Shown: positions 1 to 6,059, numbered from the stretch's first letter. The stretch is 11,378 nt of DNA from JAOUEE01 sp051011595 (GCA_051011595.1 JBPCTQ010000247.1:1-11378), one strand, 5' to 3'. Numbers and translations: made by a program. The notes: generated by a model not told the origin, from the sequence alone.

Positions 1-1
1 C

Positions 2-211
2 CAGACCTGCAAGGTGGTGAAGCCCACCGTCTACATCGCAGCTGGCATCTCGGGCGCCACCCAGCATCTGGTGGGCATGAAGGGCTCGAAGAACATCATC
101 GCCATCAACAAGGACCCCGAAGCCCCCATTTTCGGGGTCGCCGACCTCGGTGTGGTGGGCGATGTCCACAAGGTGCTGCCCAAGCTCATCGAGGCGCTCC
201 AGAACAAGTAG
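2..211 (+). CDS. etfA: Electron transfer flavoprotein alpha subunit, C-terminal end (5' truncated)
   Basis: This is the last 69 codons of EtfA, which with EtfB binds FAD and shuttles electrons from acyl-CoA dehydrogenases to the respiratory chain via ETF:quinone oxidoreductase. The visible part is the C-terminal FAD-binding domain. It carries the family signature YIAAGISGATQH, then AINKDPEAPIF, GVADLGVVGD and a final amphipathic helix ending at TAG. The signature is near-canonical; Thr replaces the usual Ile/Val before QH. The reading frame is open to the left edge, so the start and the EtfB gene lie outside the window. The next gene begins 12 bases after the stop and is probably cotranscribed. 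The acyl-CoA dehydrogenase about 4.6 kb away is a plausible electron donor. Identification is firm. Confidence 0.96.
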   Translation, partial: QTCKVVKPTVYIAAGISGATQHLVGMKGSKNIIAINKDPEAPIFGVADLGVVGDVHKVLPKLIEALQNK

Positions 212-222
212 GGGACCCCGCC

Positions 223-423
223 ATGGGTGCGGTCGTGAACACAGTGGCGCTCATGATGATCGTGATGGCCACCTGGTTGGTCACCCGGTGGACGATCGAC
301 CGCTCCGATTCCCCGTTCCCGCCGCTGGAGTGTCACGAATGCCACGAATGTGAAGGGGTCGGGGCCCTGGTCGGTTCGGGGCCTCTTCGCCCCTGCCCCG
401 TCTGTGGTGGCACCGGGGTCTGA
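223..423 (+). CDS. Small membrane-anchored protein with DnaJ-like zinc motifs
   Basis: I do not recognise a named family for this 66-residue protein. Residues 5-22 form a single hydrophobic segment (NTVALMMIVMATWLV), followed by a short linker and a cysteine-rich tail. The tail holds CHECHECEGVG (C37, C40, C43) and CPVCGGTG (C58, C61). Two CxxCxGxG-type units 18 residues apart are the unit from which the DnaJ/HSP40 zinc finger is built, so one Zn site made by C40, C43, C58 and C61 is likely, with C37 spare. A Shine-Dalgarno-like AGGGGA (210-215) sits 7 bases before the ATG, overlapping the etfA stop. That supports this start and cotranscription with etfA. The tail probably faces the cytoplasm, but topology is inferred. 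Function is unknown. Confidence 0.72.
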   Translation: MGAVVNTVALMMIVMATWLVTRWTIDRSDSPFPPLECHECHECEGVGALVGSGPLRPCPVCGGTGV

Positions 424-435
424 CCCCGGAGAAGA

Positions 436-463
436 ATCCCACCGCAAAAATCCCACTGCAAAA
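436..463 (+). repeat. Two tandem 14-bp repeats
   Basis: ATCCCACCGCAAAA (436-449) is followed at once by ATCCCACTGCAAAA (450-463), with one mismatch. The second copy runs into CTGC-AAAA-GCAG (456-467), a small 4-bp hairpin. The repeats lie between the small zinc-motif gene and the terminator hairpin, in non-coding DNA. Role unknown. Confidence 0.75.
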
Positions 464-504
464 GCAGAAATCGCTTCGGGCGGCAGAGCCGGCTCCGAAG
501 CGAT
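464..504 (-). terminator. Hairpin terminator, probably for the kinase operon
   Basis: ATCGCTTCGG (470-479) and CCGAAGCGAT (495-504) form a perfect 10-bp stem with a 15-base loop. The loop contains part of the palindrome GAGCCGGCTC (486-495). Read on the minus strand, the stem is followed by TTTCTGCTTTT, a broken U-tract as in factor-independent terminators. On the plus strand it is followed by GCGG, so it fits the minus-strand operon ending at 665 better than the etfA side. It lies about 160 bases beyond that operon's last stop codon. Confidence 0.6.
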
Positions 505-539
505 GCGGTAAGGACCAACATAACACACCTGGGATTTCG

Positions 540-584
540 CCGCCAGTCAGACGGCGGATTTTCTCAGATTTTCTCCGATTTCTC
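540..584 (+). repeat. Small hairpin followed by T-rich tandem 9-10-mers
   Basis: A 5-bp stem, CCGCC (540-544) with GGCGG (553-557), runs into GATTTTCTC (557-565), GATTTTCTC (567-575) and GATTTCTC (577-584), spaced 10 bases apart. On the plus strand, a stem followed by T-rich sequence could be a weak terminator for etfA and its small neighbour. The regular 10-base spacing of AT-rich units also resembles an easily melted element. The start of the array is repeated exactly: ACGGCGGATTTTC occurs at 551-563 and again at 601-613. Confidence 0.6.
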
Positions 585-608
585 GGTTCTGTCCCCAGAA
601 ACGGCGGA

Positions 609-651
609 TTTTCCACAGAAAACGGGCCAGTGGAGACCTATCTGTGGATAA
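609..651. other. Two inverted DnaA boxes
   Basis: TTTTCCACA at 609-617 (plus strand) is a close variant of the DnaA box. TGTGGATAA at 643-651 is a perfect consensus box, TTATCCACA, on the minus strand. With flanks, the two sites read TTTTCCACAGA and TTATCCACAGA, matching at 10 of 11 positions, facing each other 21 bases apart. They lie directly beside the T-rich repeats at 557-584. No dnaA, dnaN, parAB or gidB gene is visible nearby, so this is not shown to be oriC. It may be a DnaA-titrating or regulatory site, or chance. Confidence 0.5.
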
Positions 652-664
652 CTCCCCGAGGGGG

Positions 665-1399
665 TCAGATCATCGGCCACGGGTAACGATGGCCGGTGGG
701 GTCGATGGGGAACGTTCCCGAGCTGATCAGGGCCCGGGCCCGGGTCGACAAGGCATCGATCTCCAGGCCGGACAGGGCGCGGACCACCCCTTCGGGCAGG
801 GGGTCGTCGAGCAGTCGGCCGATGTCGTCGAGAATGTCGACCGGGACGGGGTCACCCCCGAATTCCCAGATGACCGTGCGCAGCTTGAACTCGGTGTGGA
901 ACGACAGGCCGTTGTCGATGGCCCAGATCCGACCGTCGTGGTCGATGAGGCAGTGGCCGCCCTTTCGGTCGGTGTTGTTGGTGATGTAGTCGAACACACA
1001 CATCTGCTGCAGCGCCCCGTGGTGGGTGGGGTCCTCCACCAGGTCGAAGTAGTGCAGCTCGAAATCGGCGGGAATGAACAGCTGGATCGACCCTTCACCC
1101 AATGGGCCGTCGCGGACGATCGTGGGTGGCACCAGGTCCCATCCGAGGTGATCGCTCAGCACGAACGCGGCGGCCTCACGCTGGTACAGCCCGTCGGGGA
1201 AGTCCCACAGCGGCCGTTCTCCTCGTCCCGGCTTGTAGATGCCCTGGACCACTGCCAACTCGTGGTCGACGTCGACCAGATACGTCGCATTCGAGCTGTA
1301 CGGCATCCGACCGAGCACCTCCAGCTCACCCTCGGTGAGCACGGTGATCGCATCGGCGGTGGCGATGGGACCTCGTTCGCGAAACGGGCTCTCGCTCAT
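665..1399 (-). CDS. SCO1664-family PI3/4-kinase-like protein
   Basis: This 244-residue protein matches the actinobacterial SCO1664 / TIGR03843 family, which is distantly related to phosphatidylinositol 3/4-kinases and HipA-like kinases. The kinase features are visible. K56 in GIYKPGRGERPLWDFP is the likely ATP lysine and E75 in REAAAF its partner. DYITNNTDRKGGH (137-149) is the catalytic loop, with N141/N142 and D144. AIDNGLSFH (160-168) supplies the metal-binding D162. The substrate is unknown. It is the last gene of a minus-strand operon, starting 4 bases after the DUF3090 stop. The ATG at 1399 is the obvious start by spacing, but no clear Shine-Dalgarno site precedes it, so translational coupling is likely. 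In mycobacteria the same trio (Rv2135c-Rv2133c) lies near mshC; mshC is not in this window. Confidence 0.88.
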   Translation of the reverse strand: MSESPFRERGPIATADAITVLTEGELEVLGRMPYSSNATYLVDVDHELAVVQGIYKPGRGERPLWDFPDGLYQREAAAFVLSDHLGWDLVPPTIVRDGPLGEGSIQLFIPADFELHYFDLVEDPTHHGALQQMCVFDYITNNTDRKGGHCLIDHDGRIWAIDNGLSFHTEFKLRTVIWEFGGDPVPVDILDDIGRLLDDPLPEGVVRALSGLEIDALSTRARALISSGTFPIDPTGHRYPWPMI

Positions 1400-1403
1400 T
1401 GCA

Positions 1404-1886
1404 TCAGTTGTGGCACGGACACCAGGTACCGCCCGGTTGCAGTGGGCGCCCGCAGTACGGACACGGGTCGCGTCCCCCCGCCATCAGGTCCCGAGCCTGC
1501 TCGATGAAGGCAGCGGCCTGCGCCCGGCTGATGCCGAACCGTGCCGTCGCCGCATCGTGGCTGTCGTCGTCGTCGACCAATTCCTCGGCCACCACCACGA
1601 CCTTGTCGGCCGACTCGTCGTAGGCCACCCCCAGCGGGCCGACGGTCCACTCGGCCGAGACCGGTTCTTCGATGTTCGTGGTGTCGACGGCTTCGGCCAC
1701 CTCGGGTACGTCGTCGAGCAGCCGGTGGAGGTATTCGGCCAGCGCGGCCACTTGTTGTTTCTCGACCTTCAGCGAGATCTTCTCGCCGGCCGCATCGGCC
1801 TGGAGATAGAAGACCCGTTCTCCTTTGGGTCCGACGGCGCCGGCCAGGAAGTGATCGAGGTCGTCGAAGTGGAACGAAGCGGTCAT
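1404..1886 (-). CDS. DUF3090 family protein with C-terminal zinc ribbon
   Basis: This 160-residue protein is the middle member of the actinobacterial trio (DUF3090 / TIGR03847). The N-terminus FDDLDHFLAGAVGPKGERVFYLQA is typical of the family, followed by a helical segment (KVEKQQVAALAEYLHRLL). The C-terminus has C142-x2-C145 and C156-x-C158, which fits a small zinc site. The family's biochemical role is unknown. The ATG at 1886 overlaps the phosphomutase stop as ATGA, which fixes the start; the frame stays open further upstream, but that part runs antiparallel through the phosphomutase reading frame and is not family-like. At 160 residues it is somewhat shorter than mycobacterial members, which I recall as nearer 190. 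The downstream kinase follows after 4 bases, so all three genes should be made together. Confidence 0.88.
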   Translation of the reverse strand: MTASFHFDDLDHFLAGAVGPKGERVFYLQADAAGEKISLKVEKQQVAALAEYLHRLLDDVPEVAEAVDTTNIEEPVSAEWTVGPLGVAYDESADKVVVVAEELVDDDDSHDAATARFGISRAQAAAFIEQARDLMAGGRDPCPYCGRPLQPGGTWCPCHN

Positions 1887-2521
1887 GACAACGACAAGCC
1901 GCTGAGCGAATCCCCGGTGGAGTTCACGGTGAGGACGGCGGGCCCGTCGACGCCGTACCAGATGGCCGAGATCGAGCAGGGCGAGATCACGATGCGCTGG
2001 AACAGGTCGAGGTGGGTGCCCATGGCGTCGGCGACGGCTGCCTTGATGGGGTCGGCGTGGGAAACGGCCACGATGGTGTCGCCCGGGTGGCGTTCGACCA
2101 GCCGGTGGAGCGCGTCGGCCATACGGGCCTGCATCTCGGGGAACGACTCGCCTCGGGGGAAACGAAAACTGCTGGGGTATCGCTGCACGGCCCGCCACTC
2201 GGGTTTCTTGCGCAGGGCCGAGAGTTTCTGGCCGGTCCAGCGTCCGAAGTCGCATTCGATGAGACCCGGTTCGGTGCGCACCCGCTTGCCGGTGGCCTTG
2301 GCAATGGGGGCGGCGGTCTCCTGGGTTCGTTCCATCGGCGAGGCGTAGACGGCGCTCACGCGGTCGAGGGACCCGATGCGGGCACCGGCCTGTTGGGCCT
2401 GGTCGCGCCCCAGATCACTCAGGTGAAGCCCCGGTGCGCGCCCAGGCAACATGTCGCCGGTGGTCGGGGTCTTGCCGTGGCGCACCAGCAGCACCAAGGT
2501 TGGTTTGAGGGTCTTGGCCAT
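1883..2521 (-). CDS. Histidine phosphatase superfamily protein, MSMEG_4193-type phosphomutase
   Basis: This 212-residue member of the phosphoglycerate mutase-like (histidine phosphatase) superfamily fits the TIGR03848 / MSMEG_4193 group. The catalytic set is complete. RHG (14-16) holds the phosphorylated H15, R65 lies in SPMERTQETA, the acid E89 in LIECDFGRWTG, and the second histidine H155 in VSHADPIK. The group was proposed to be a phosphomutase because it travels with a lipid-kinase-like protein; the substrate is unknown. It is the first gene of the operon and overlaps DUF3090 by ATGA. The ATG at 2521 is preferred over upstream in-frame starts because homology begins at TLVLLVRHG and because a -10 element sits 8 bases before it. 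A start at 2587 would run into the divergent udgB coding region. Confidence 0.9.
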   Translation of the reverse strand: MAKTLKPTLVLLVRHGKTPTTGDMLPGRAPGLHLSDLGRDQAQQAGARIGSLDRVSAVYASPMERTQETAAPIAKATGKRVRTEPGLIECDFGRWTGQKLSALRKKPEWRAVQRYPSSFRFPRGESFPEMQARMADALHRLVERHPGDTIVAVSHADPIKAAVADAMGTHLDLFQRIVISPCSISAIWYGVDGPAVLTVNSTGDSLSGLSLS

Positions 2522-2529
2522 CACGATTG

Positions 2530-2541
2530 ACGCTATAGGGT
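2530..2541. promoter_or_regulatory. Back-to-back -10 elements, phosphomutase operon / udgB
   Basis: The 28 bases between the two divergent ATG codons contain TAGGGT (2536-2541, plus) and TAGCGT (minus strand, occupying 2530-2535). Both fit the actinobacterial -10 consensus TANNNT. They abut exactly, forming the palindrome CTATAG (2533-2538), and each lies 8 bases from its ATG. That would place transcription starts at or just before the start codons, so both mRNAs would be leaderless or nearly so. No Shine-Dalgarno site is seen on either side. Confidence 0.6.
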
Positions 2542-2549
2542 CCGGCCCG

Positions 2550-3212
2550 ATGGACACCCTTCGGGACCTCAACCAACAGATCAGCAACTGTCGGCAGTGC
2601 CCTCGCCTGGTCGAGTGGCGCGAACAGGTGGCCCGCGAGAAGCGGGCGGCCTTCCGAGACGACGACTATTGGGGCCGACCGGTTCCGGGGTTCGGAGATC
2701 CTCGGGCCCGTCTGTTGGTGGTGGGCCTCGCCCCGGCCGCCCACGGGGCCAACCGTACGGGCCGTATGTTCACCGGCGATCGTTCGGGTGACTGGTTGTA
2801 CCGGGCCCTGCATCGGGCCGGGTATGCCAACCAACCCACCAGCACCCACATTGGCGACGGGCTCGAGCTGACCGACGCCTACATCACCTCGCCGGTGCAC
2901 TGTGCTCCGCCGGCCAACAAACCCACGGCCGACGAACGAACCAACTGTCGCCGATGGTTCACCGCCGAGGTCGAGATGCTCGACCGGGTACAGGTGGTGG
3001 TGGTGCTCGGCCAGATCGGCTATCAGGCGGCGTGTGTCGACTTCGGGATCTCACCGCGCCCCAAGTTCGGTCACGGCGTGGAGGTGCCGATCGACGATCG
3101 ACGGACGATCGTGTGCTCGTACCACGTCAGCCAGCAGAACACGTTCACGGGGCGCCTGACCGAACCCATGCTCGACGCGGTTTTCGACCGGGCTCGGGTC
3201 CTGTCTCGATAG
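2550..3212 (+). CDS. udgB: Uracil-DNA glycosylase, family 5 (UdgB)
   Basis: This 220-residue protein removes uracil, and in this family also other deaminated bases, from DNA to start base excision repair. The diagnostic family 5 motif is GLAPAAHGANRTGRMFTGD (59-77), with alanine where other families have a catalytic Asp/Asn. The second motif is YHVSQQNTFTGR (191-202), as in mycobacterial UdgB. Four cysteines (C14, C17, C118, C133) are placed to hold the family's 4Fe-4S cluster. The ATG at 2550 is chosen because the conserved CRQCPRL region lies 13 residues in and a -10 element is 8 bases upstream. A longer in-frame start at 2451 would lie inside the divergent phosphomutase gene. The stop codon TAG overlaps a candidate promoter for the next gene. 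Confidence 0.94.
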   Translation: MDTLRDLNQQISNCRQCPRLVEWREQVAREKRAAFRDDDYWGRPVPGFGDPRARLLVVGLAPAAHGANRTGRMFTGDRSGDWLYRALHRAGYANQPTSTHIGDGLELTDAYITSPVHCAPPANKPTADERTNCRRWFTAEVEMLDRVQVVVVLGQIGYQAACVDFGISPRPKFGHGVEVPIDDRRTIVCSYHVSQQNTFTGRLTEPMLDAVFDRARVLSR

Positions 3213-3215
3213 CCT
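3210..3215 (+). promoter_or_regulatory. Candidate leaderless -10 element for the lipoprotein gene
   Basis: TAGCCT fits TANNNT and lies 8 bases before the ATG at 3224, the same spacing as at the udgB start. Its first three bases are the udgB stop codon. There is no Shine-Dalgarno-like sequence between it and the ATG. The gene could also simply be read through from udgB. Confidence 0.4.
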
Positions 3216-3223
3216 GAGCCGCT

Positions 3224-3667
3224 ATGACCGCCACCCGTACGCGCCTCACCGTGCTGCTCGCCGCCATCGTCATCGTGTTGACGGCGTGTGGCAGCAGCGG
3301 CGCGCCCAACGCCTACACCGAGCAGCCGGTCGCCTTCGAGTCGATCAACGGCGAGGAGTCCGAGGTACCGCTGGTTGAGGCCAACTACCGCGAAGCATGC
3401 GAACGCTCCGATCCCGGAGCGTTCGACTCCGATGACCGCACCGTGCAGTACTGCGAGTGCACGTACAACAAGTACGTCGAGCTGGTGCCCTACGACGTCT
3501 TCGTGGCCTTCAACGACGAGATCGCCGACAACGCCGACGACATCAACAGCGGCCAGGCCCTCCAGCGGGCCTACCGATCGGCCGTCGAGAAGGTCGAAGA
3601 GGAGACCGGCGAACCGGTGGAGACGGTGGCCAACATCCTCGACGTGATCGAGATCCCCTGTACCTAG
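3224..3667 (+). CDS. Small secreted lipoprotein with conserved-looking cysteines
   Basis: I do not recognise the family of this 147-residue protein. Residues 1-22 are a type II signal peptide: basic start (TRTRLT), hydrophobic core (VLLAAIVIVL) and lipobox LTAC, with C22 the lipidated residue. It should therefore be exported and anchored to the outside of the cell membrane. A flexible Gly/Ser/Pro stretch follows. The mature part is acidic and mostly helical-looking, with C59, C77, C79 (YCECTY) and C146 near the end. Four cysteines could make two disulfides outside the cell. The gene starts 11 bases after the udgB stop and ends directly against the convergent FrhB-like gene, with no base between them. 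The link to udgB is probably only positional. Confidence 0.8.
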   Translation: MTATRTRLTVLLAAIVIVLTACGSSGAPNAYTEQPVAFESINGEESEVPLVEANYREACERSDPGAFDSDDRTVQYCECTYNKYVELVPYDVFVAFNDEIADNADDINSGQALQRAYRSAVEKVEEETGEPVETVANILDVIEIPCT

Positions 3668-4801
3668 TCAGCGCACGCTGACTTCGGCCCACTCGGGCCA
3701 GCGGCTGCGGCTTTTGGCGGCCAACTTGTGCATGAGGGCGATGGCGCCGGGATCATCGTCGCCGGGCCGGGTGTCGATGACCCCGTCTTCGACCATGGCC
3801 GAGATGATGGCCCGGCCGAGATCGGTGCGCACGATGGTGAGGGTCCAGTCGGTGAGCTCACCGATGCCACCGGTGGAGATGTCGGCATGTTCGGCGGCGA
3901 AGTCGGGACAGTGGTTGCAGCCCTCACGGGTCCAGGCGTGGCACTCCTTGAGGTTGATCTCGTGGTAGTCGCCGTTCTTCATCCACACCTGGAAGACACC
4001 TTTGATGTTCATCTTGGCGATGTCGTCTTTGTGCAGGCCGTATTTCACCCAGAACAACTCGTCGAACATGGCGTCGTCGAAGCTCTTCGAGCACAACAAC
4101 CCGATGTTGAGTTTGATCGGCTTGGACACCTTGCCCACCTTGCGATGCCACATCACCGGGGCGATCGAGGTCTGGCAGCTCATGCCGACCAGCGCCAGGC
4201 TGGCCAGGTCGCGCTCGACGGCTTCGTCGTAGGCAATCGTGTTGGCTGAGTAGGTGTAGCGGCTGCCGGCACCGGCCAGCACCTCGTCGCGGTTGGTGGC
4301 CACCATGGGGACCGCCTTCCAGCCGCCCCCTTCGGTTCCGCCTTCGAGCCCGGAGACGAGTGCGCCGTCGATGACGCCGTTCTCGAGGCACCAGATCAAG
4401 ATGGCCGACACCAGGCCGCCGTCCTGGCCGGTCTCGTAGACGAAGTCGTCGCTGGCCCGGGTGAGCAGGATGTCGCCGACGATGCCGGCCTGCTCGTCGG
4501 GGTTGCGTTCGCGGCCGAACAGGTGCATGTCGGCTTCGGGTTCCCACATCCGGAACCGGGGACAGGCCCGGGTGCAACTGGTGCAGCCCTTCTGTCCGTG
4601 GACACAGTCGTCGAGGCCGAGCTCTTCTTCGAGGTGGAACGGGGTGTACTGACCGGGTTCGTGTTTGTACCCGATGACGTCGTGGGGACAGCTGATCACG
4701 CAACCGGCACAACCGGTGCACAGGCCCGAGGTGATCACCTCGTCGTAGAGCTCCTTCCACTGGAAGCTCCATCGTTCTTTCTTGGGGGCGTCGACGGACA
4801 T
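3668..4801 (-). CDS. Coenzyme F420 hydrogenase/dehydrogenase beta subunit family protein (FrhB-like)
   Basis: This 377-residue iron-sulfur flavoprotein belongs to the FrhB family, whose members move electrons between FAD, Fe-S clusters and partners such as F420. The N-terminus has a 4Fe-4S motif CTGCAGCVISCP (C28, C31, C34, C38) and a second set C66, C73, C76, C80. The FrhB N- and C-domains follow, including TGQDGGLVSAIL (124-135), GMSCQ (C209), LLCSKSFDD (C237) and REGCNHCPDFAAEHADIS (C295, C298), which may hold a further cluster with C287. No hydrogenase large or small subunit is nearby, so it acts on its own or with a distant partner. The electron partner (F420, ferredoxin or a flavoprotein) is not determinable here. 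The start at 4801 is supported by a -10 element 6 bases upstream, shared back-to-back with the divergent acyl-CoA dehydrogenase. Confidence 0.9.
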   Translation of the reverse strand: MSVDAPKKERWSFQWKELYDEVITSGLCTGCAGCVISCPHDVIGYKHEPGQYTPFHLEEELGLDDCVHGQKGCTSCTRACPRFRMWEPEADMHLFGRERNPDEQAGIVGDILLTRASDDFVYETGQDGGLVSAILIWCLENGVIDGALVSGLEGGTEGGGWKAVPMVATNRDEVLAGAGSRYTYSANTIAYDEAVERDLASLALVGMSCQTSIAPVMWHRKVGKVSKPIKLNIGLLCSKSFDDAMFDELFWVKYGLHKDDIAKMNIKGVFQVWMKNGDYHEINLKECHAWTREGCNHCPDFAAEHADISTGGIGELTDWTLTIVRTDLGRAIISAMVEDGVIDTRPGDDDPGAIALMHKLAAKSRSRWPEWAEVSVR

Positions 4802-4807
4802 GTCGGC

Positions 4808-4817
4808 AGGGTAGTTT
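4808..4817. promoter_or_regulatory. Overlapping -10 elements, FrhB-like gene / acyl-CoA dehydrogenase
   Basis: Only 22 bases separate the divergent ATG codons. TAGTTT (4812-4817, plus) and TACCCT (minus strand, occupying 4808-4813) both fit TANNNT and share the central TA. Each ends exactly 6 bases from its own start codon. Leaderless transcription in both directions from one core is the simplest reading; no Shine-Dalgarno site is present. Confidence 0.58.
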
Positions 4818-4823
4818 GCGGCA

Positions 4824-6059
4824 ATGGACCTGACCTACCCGCCAGCAGCTGAGGCGTTCCGCATCGAGGTGCGGGCTTGGTTGGAAGAGAACCTGCCCGA
4901 TGGCTGGTTCGACGACGACTTCGACATGACCGACGACGAGCGATCGGCCTTCAACCGCTCGTGGCCCGAGAAGATGGTGGAGGGAGGCTGGTACTGCGCC
5001 AGCTGGCCCACCGAATACGGCGGGCGGGGCCTGGGCACCGAGGAGTCGGTGGTGATGGCCGAGGAGTTCCACCGGGCCGGGGCCGGGATGCGGGGCGACT
5101 TCTTCGGCGACACGCTGGTGGGGCCCACCATCCTGCAGTGGGGGAGCGAAGAGCAGAAGCAGGAGTTCATCCCCAAGATCCTTCGTGGTGAGATGGCATG
5201 GTGCCAGGGTTTCTCCGAGCCCGACGCCGGCTCCGACCTGGCTTCGCTGAAGGCCACCGCGGTGCTCGACGGCGACGAGTGGGTCATCAACGGCCAGAAG
5301 ATCTGGACCACACAGGGGTTCGAGGCCGACTACATCTTCGTGTTGTGTCGCACCGATCCCGACGCGTCCAAACACAAGGGCATCTCGTACCTGTTGTGCC
5401 CCATGAAACAAGACGGCATCGAGGTCCGTCGTATCGACCAGATCGATGGCGGGGCCGAGTTCTGCGAGGTGTTCTTCACCGACGCCCGGTGCCCCAAGGA
5501 CAACGTGGTCGGCGGGCTGCACAACGGCTGGAAGGTGGCCATGACCACCCTCGGTTTCGAGCGGGGGACATCGGCCACCACCGGCTACCGCCGCTTCGAG
5601 AAGGAGCTGGAGATGGTGATCGACGCGGCTCGCGACAACGGTGCACTGGAGAACCCCACGGTGCGCCAGGAGCTCATGAAGGCCTACAGCCGGGTGCAGA
5701 TCATGCGGGTCAACGGCTTGCGCAGCTTGTCCGCCATCGTGCAGGGAAAGAAGGACCCGGGGGTGGCCGCCCTGGGTGCCATGAACAAGATGAACTGGAG
5801 TGAGTACCACCGGTCGGTCATGGAGACGTACATCGACATCTCGGGTATGGCCGGCCAGATCCTCACCGGCGAAGGAGAGGAGATGGTGCCGGGCTACGGG
5901 CGGCGGATGACCAACCCCGACTACCCGGCCGACGCCATGCAGAGCTCGTTCTTCTTCTCCCGCTCCGAGACCATCTGGGGTGGTACTGCCGAGATCCAGC
6001 GCAACATCGTGGGCGAGCGGGTCCTGGGTCTTCCCAAGGAACCCCGACCCCAGACCTAG
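4824..6059 (+). CDS. Acyl-CoA dehydrogenase (FadE-type)
   Basis: This 411-residue protein has the full acyl-CoA dehydrogenase fold: N-terminal helical domain (to about 125), middle beta domain with CQGFSEPDAGSDLA (127-140) and WTTQGFEADYIFV (161-173), and C-terminal helical domain. It takes two hydrogens from an acyl-CoA onto FAD and passes electrons to ETF. The C-terminal signature is IWGGTAEIQRNIVGERVL (384-401). The residue that is the catalytic Glu in medium-chain enzymes is Gly here. E246 in TTLGFERGTS lies where isovaleryl-type enzymes carry their catalytic Glu, so it is the likely base. Substrate is not predictable. The start at 4824 follows a -10 element by 6 bases. Its stop overlaps the stop of the convergent sulfotransferase fusion. 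Confidence 0.93.
   Translation: MDLTYPPAAEAFRIEVRAWLEENLPDGWFDDDFDMTDDERSAFNRSWPEKMVEGGWYCASWPTEYGGRGLGTEESVVMAEEFHRAGAGMRGDFFGDTLVGPTILQWGSEEQKQEFIPKILRGEMAWCQGFSEPDAGSDLASLKATAVLDGDEWVINGQKIWTTQGFEADYIFVLCRTDPDASKHKGISYLLCPMKQDGIEVRRIDQIDGGAEFCEVFFTDARCPKDNVVGGLHNGWKVAMTTLGFERGTSATTGYRRFEKELEMVIDAARDNGALENPTVRQELMKAYSRVQIMRVNGLRSLSAIVQGKKDPGVAALGAMNKMNWSEYHRSVMETYIDISGMAGQILTGEGEEMVPGYGRRMTNPDYPADAMQSSFFFSRSETIWGGTAEIQRNIVGERVLGLPKEPRPQT

Noticed and set aside
540..651. Calling the DnaA-box cluster the chromosomal origin
   Set aside because: There are only two boxes and no dnaA, dnaN, gidB or parAB nearby. Reported only as a DnaA-box pair worth checking.
708..719. Palindrome GGGAACGTTCCC near the 3' end of the kinase gene
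   Set aside because: It lies inside conserved coding sequence and does not fit the LexA pattern, which needs four bases between GAAC and GTTC.
1239..2348. A 369-codon plus-strand frame opposite the trio operon
   Set aside because: It is antisense to three recognisable genes with complete catalytic motifs, and its own translation matches nothing.
2522..2587. Longer phosphomutase start at 2587
   Set aside because: It would overlap the divergent udgB coding start, and the added residues do not match the family, which begins just before RHG.
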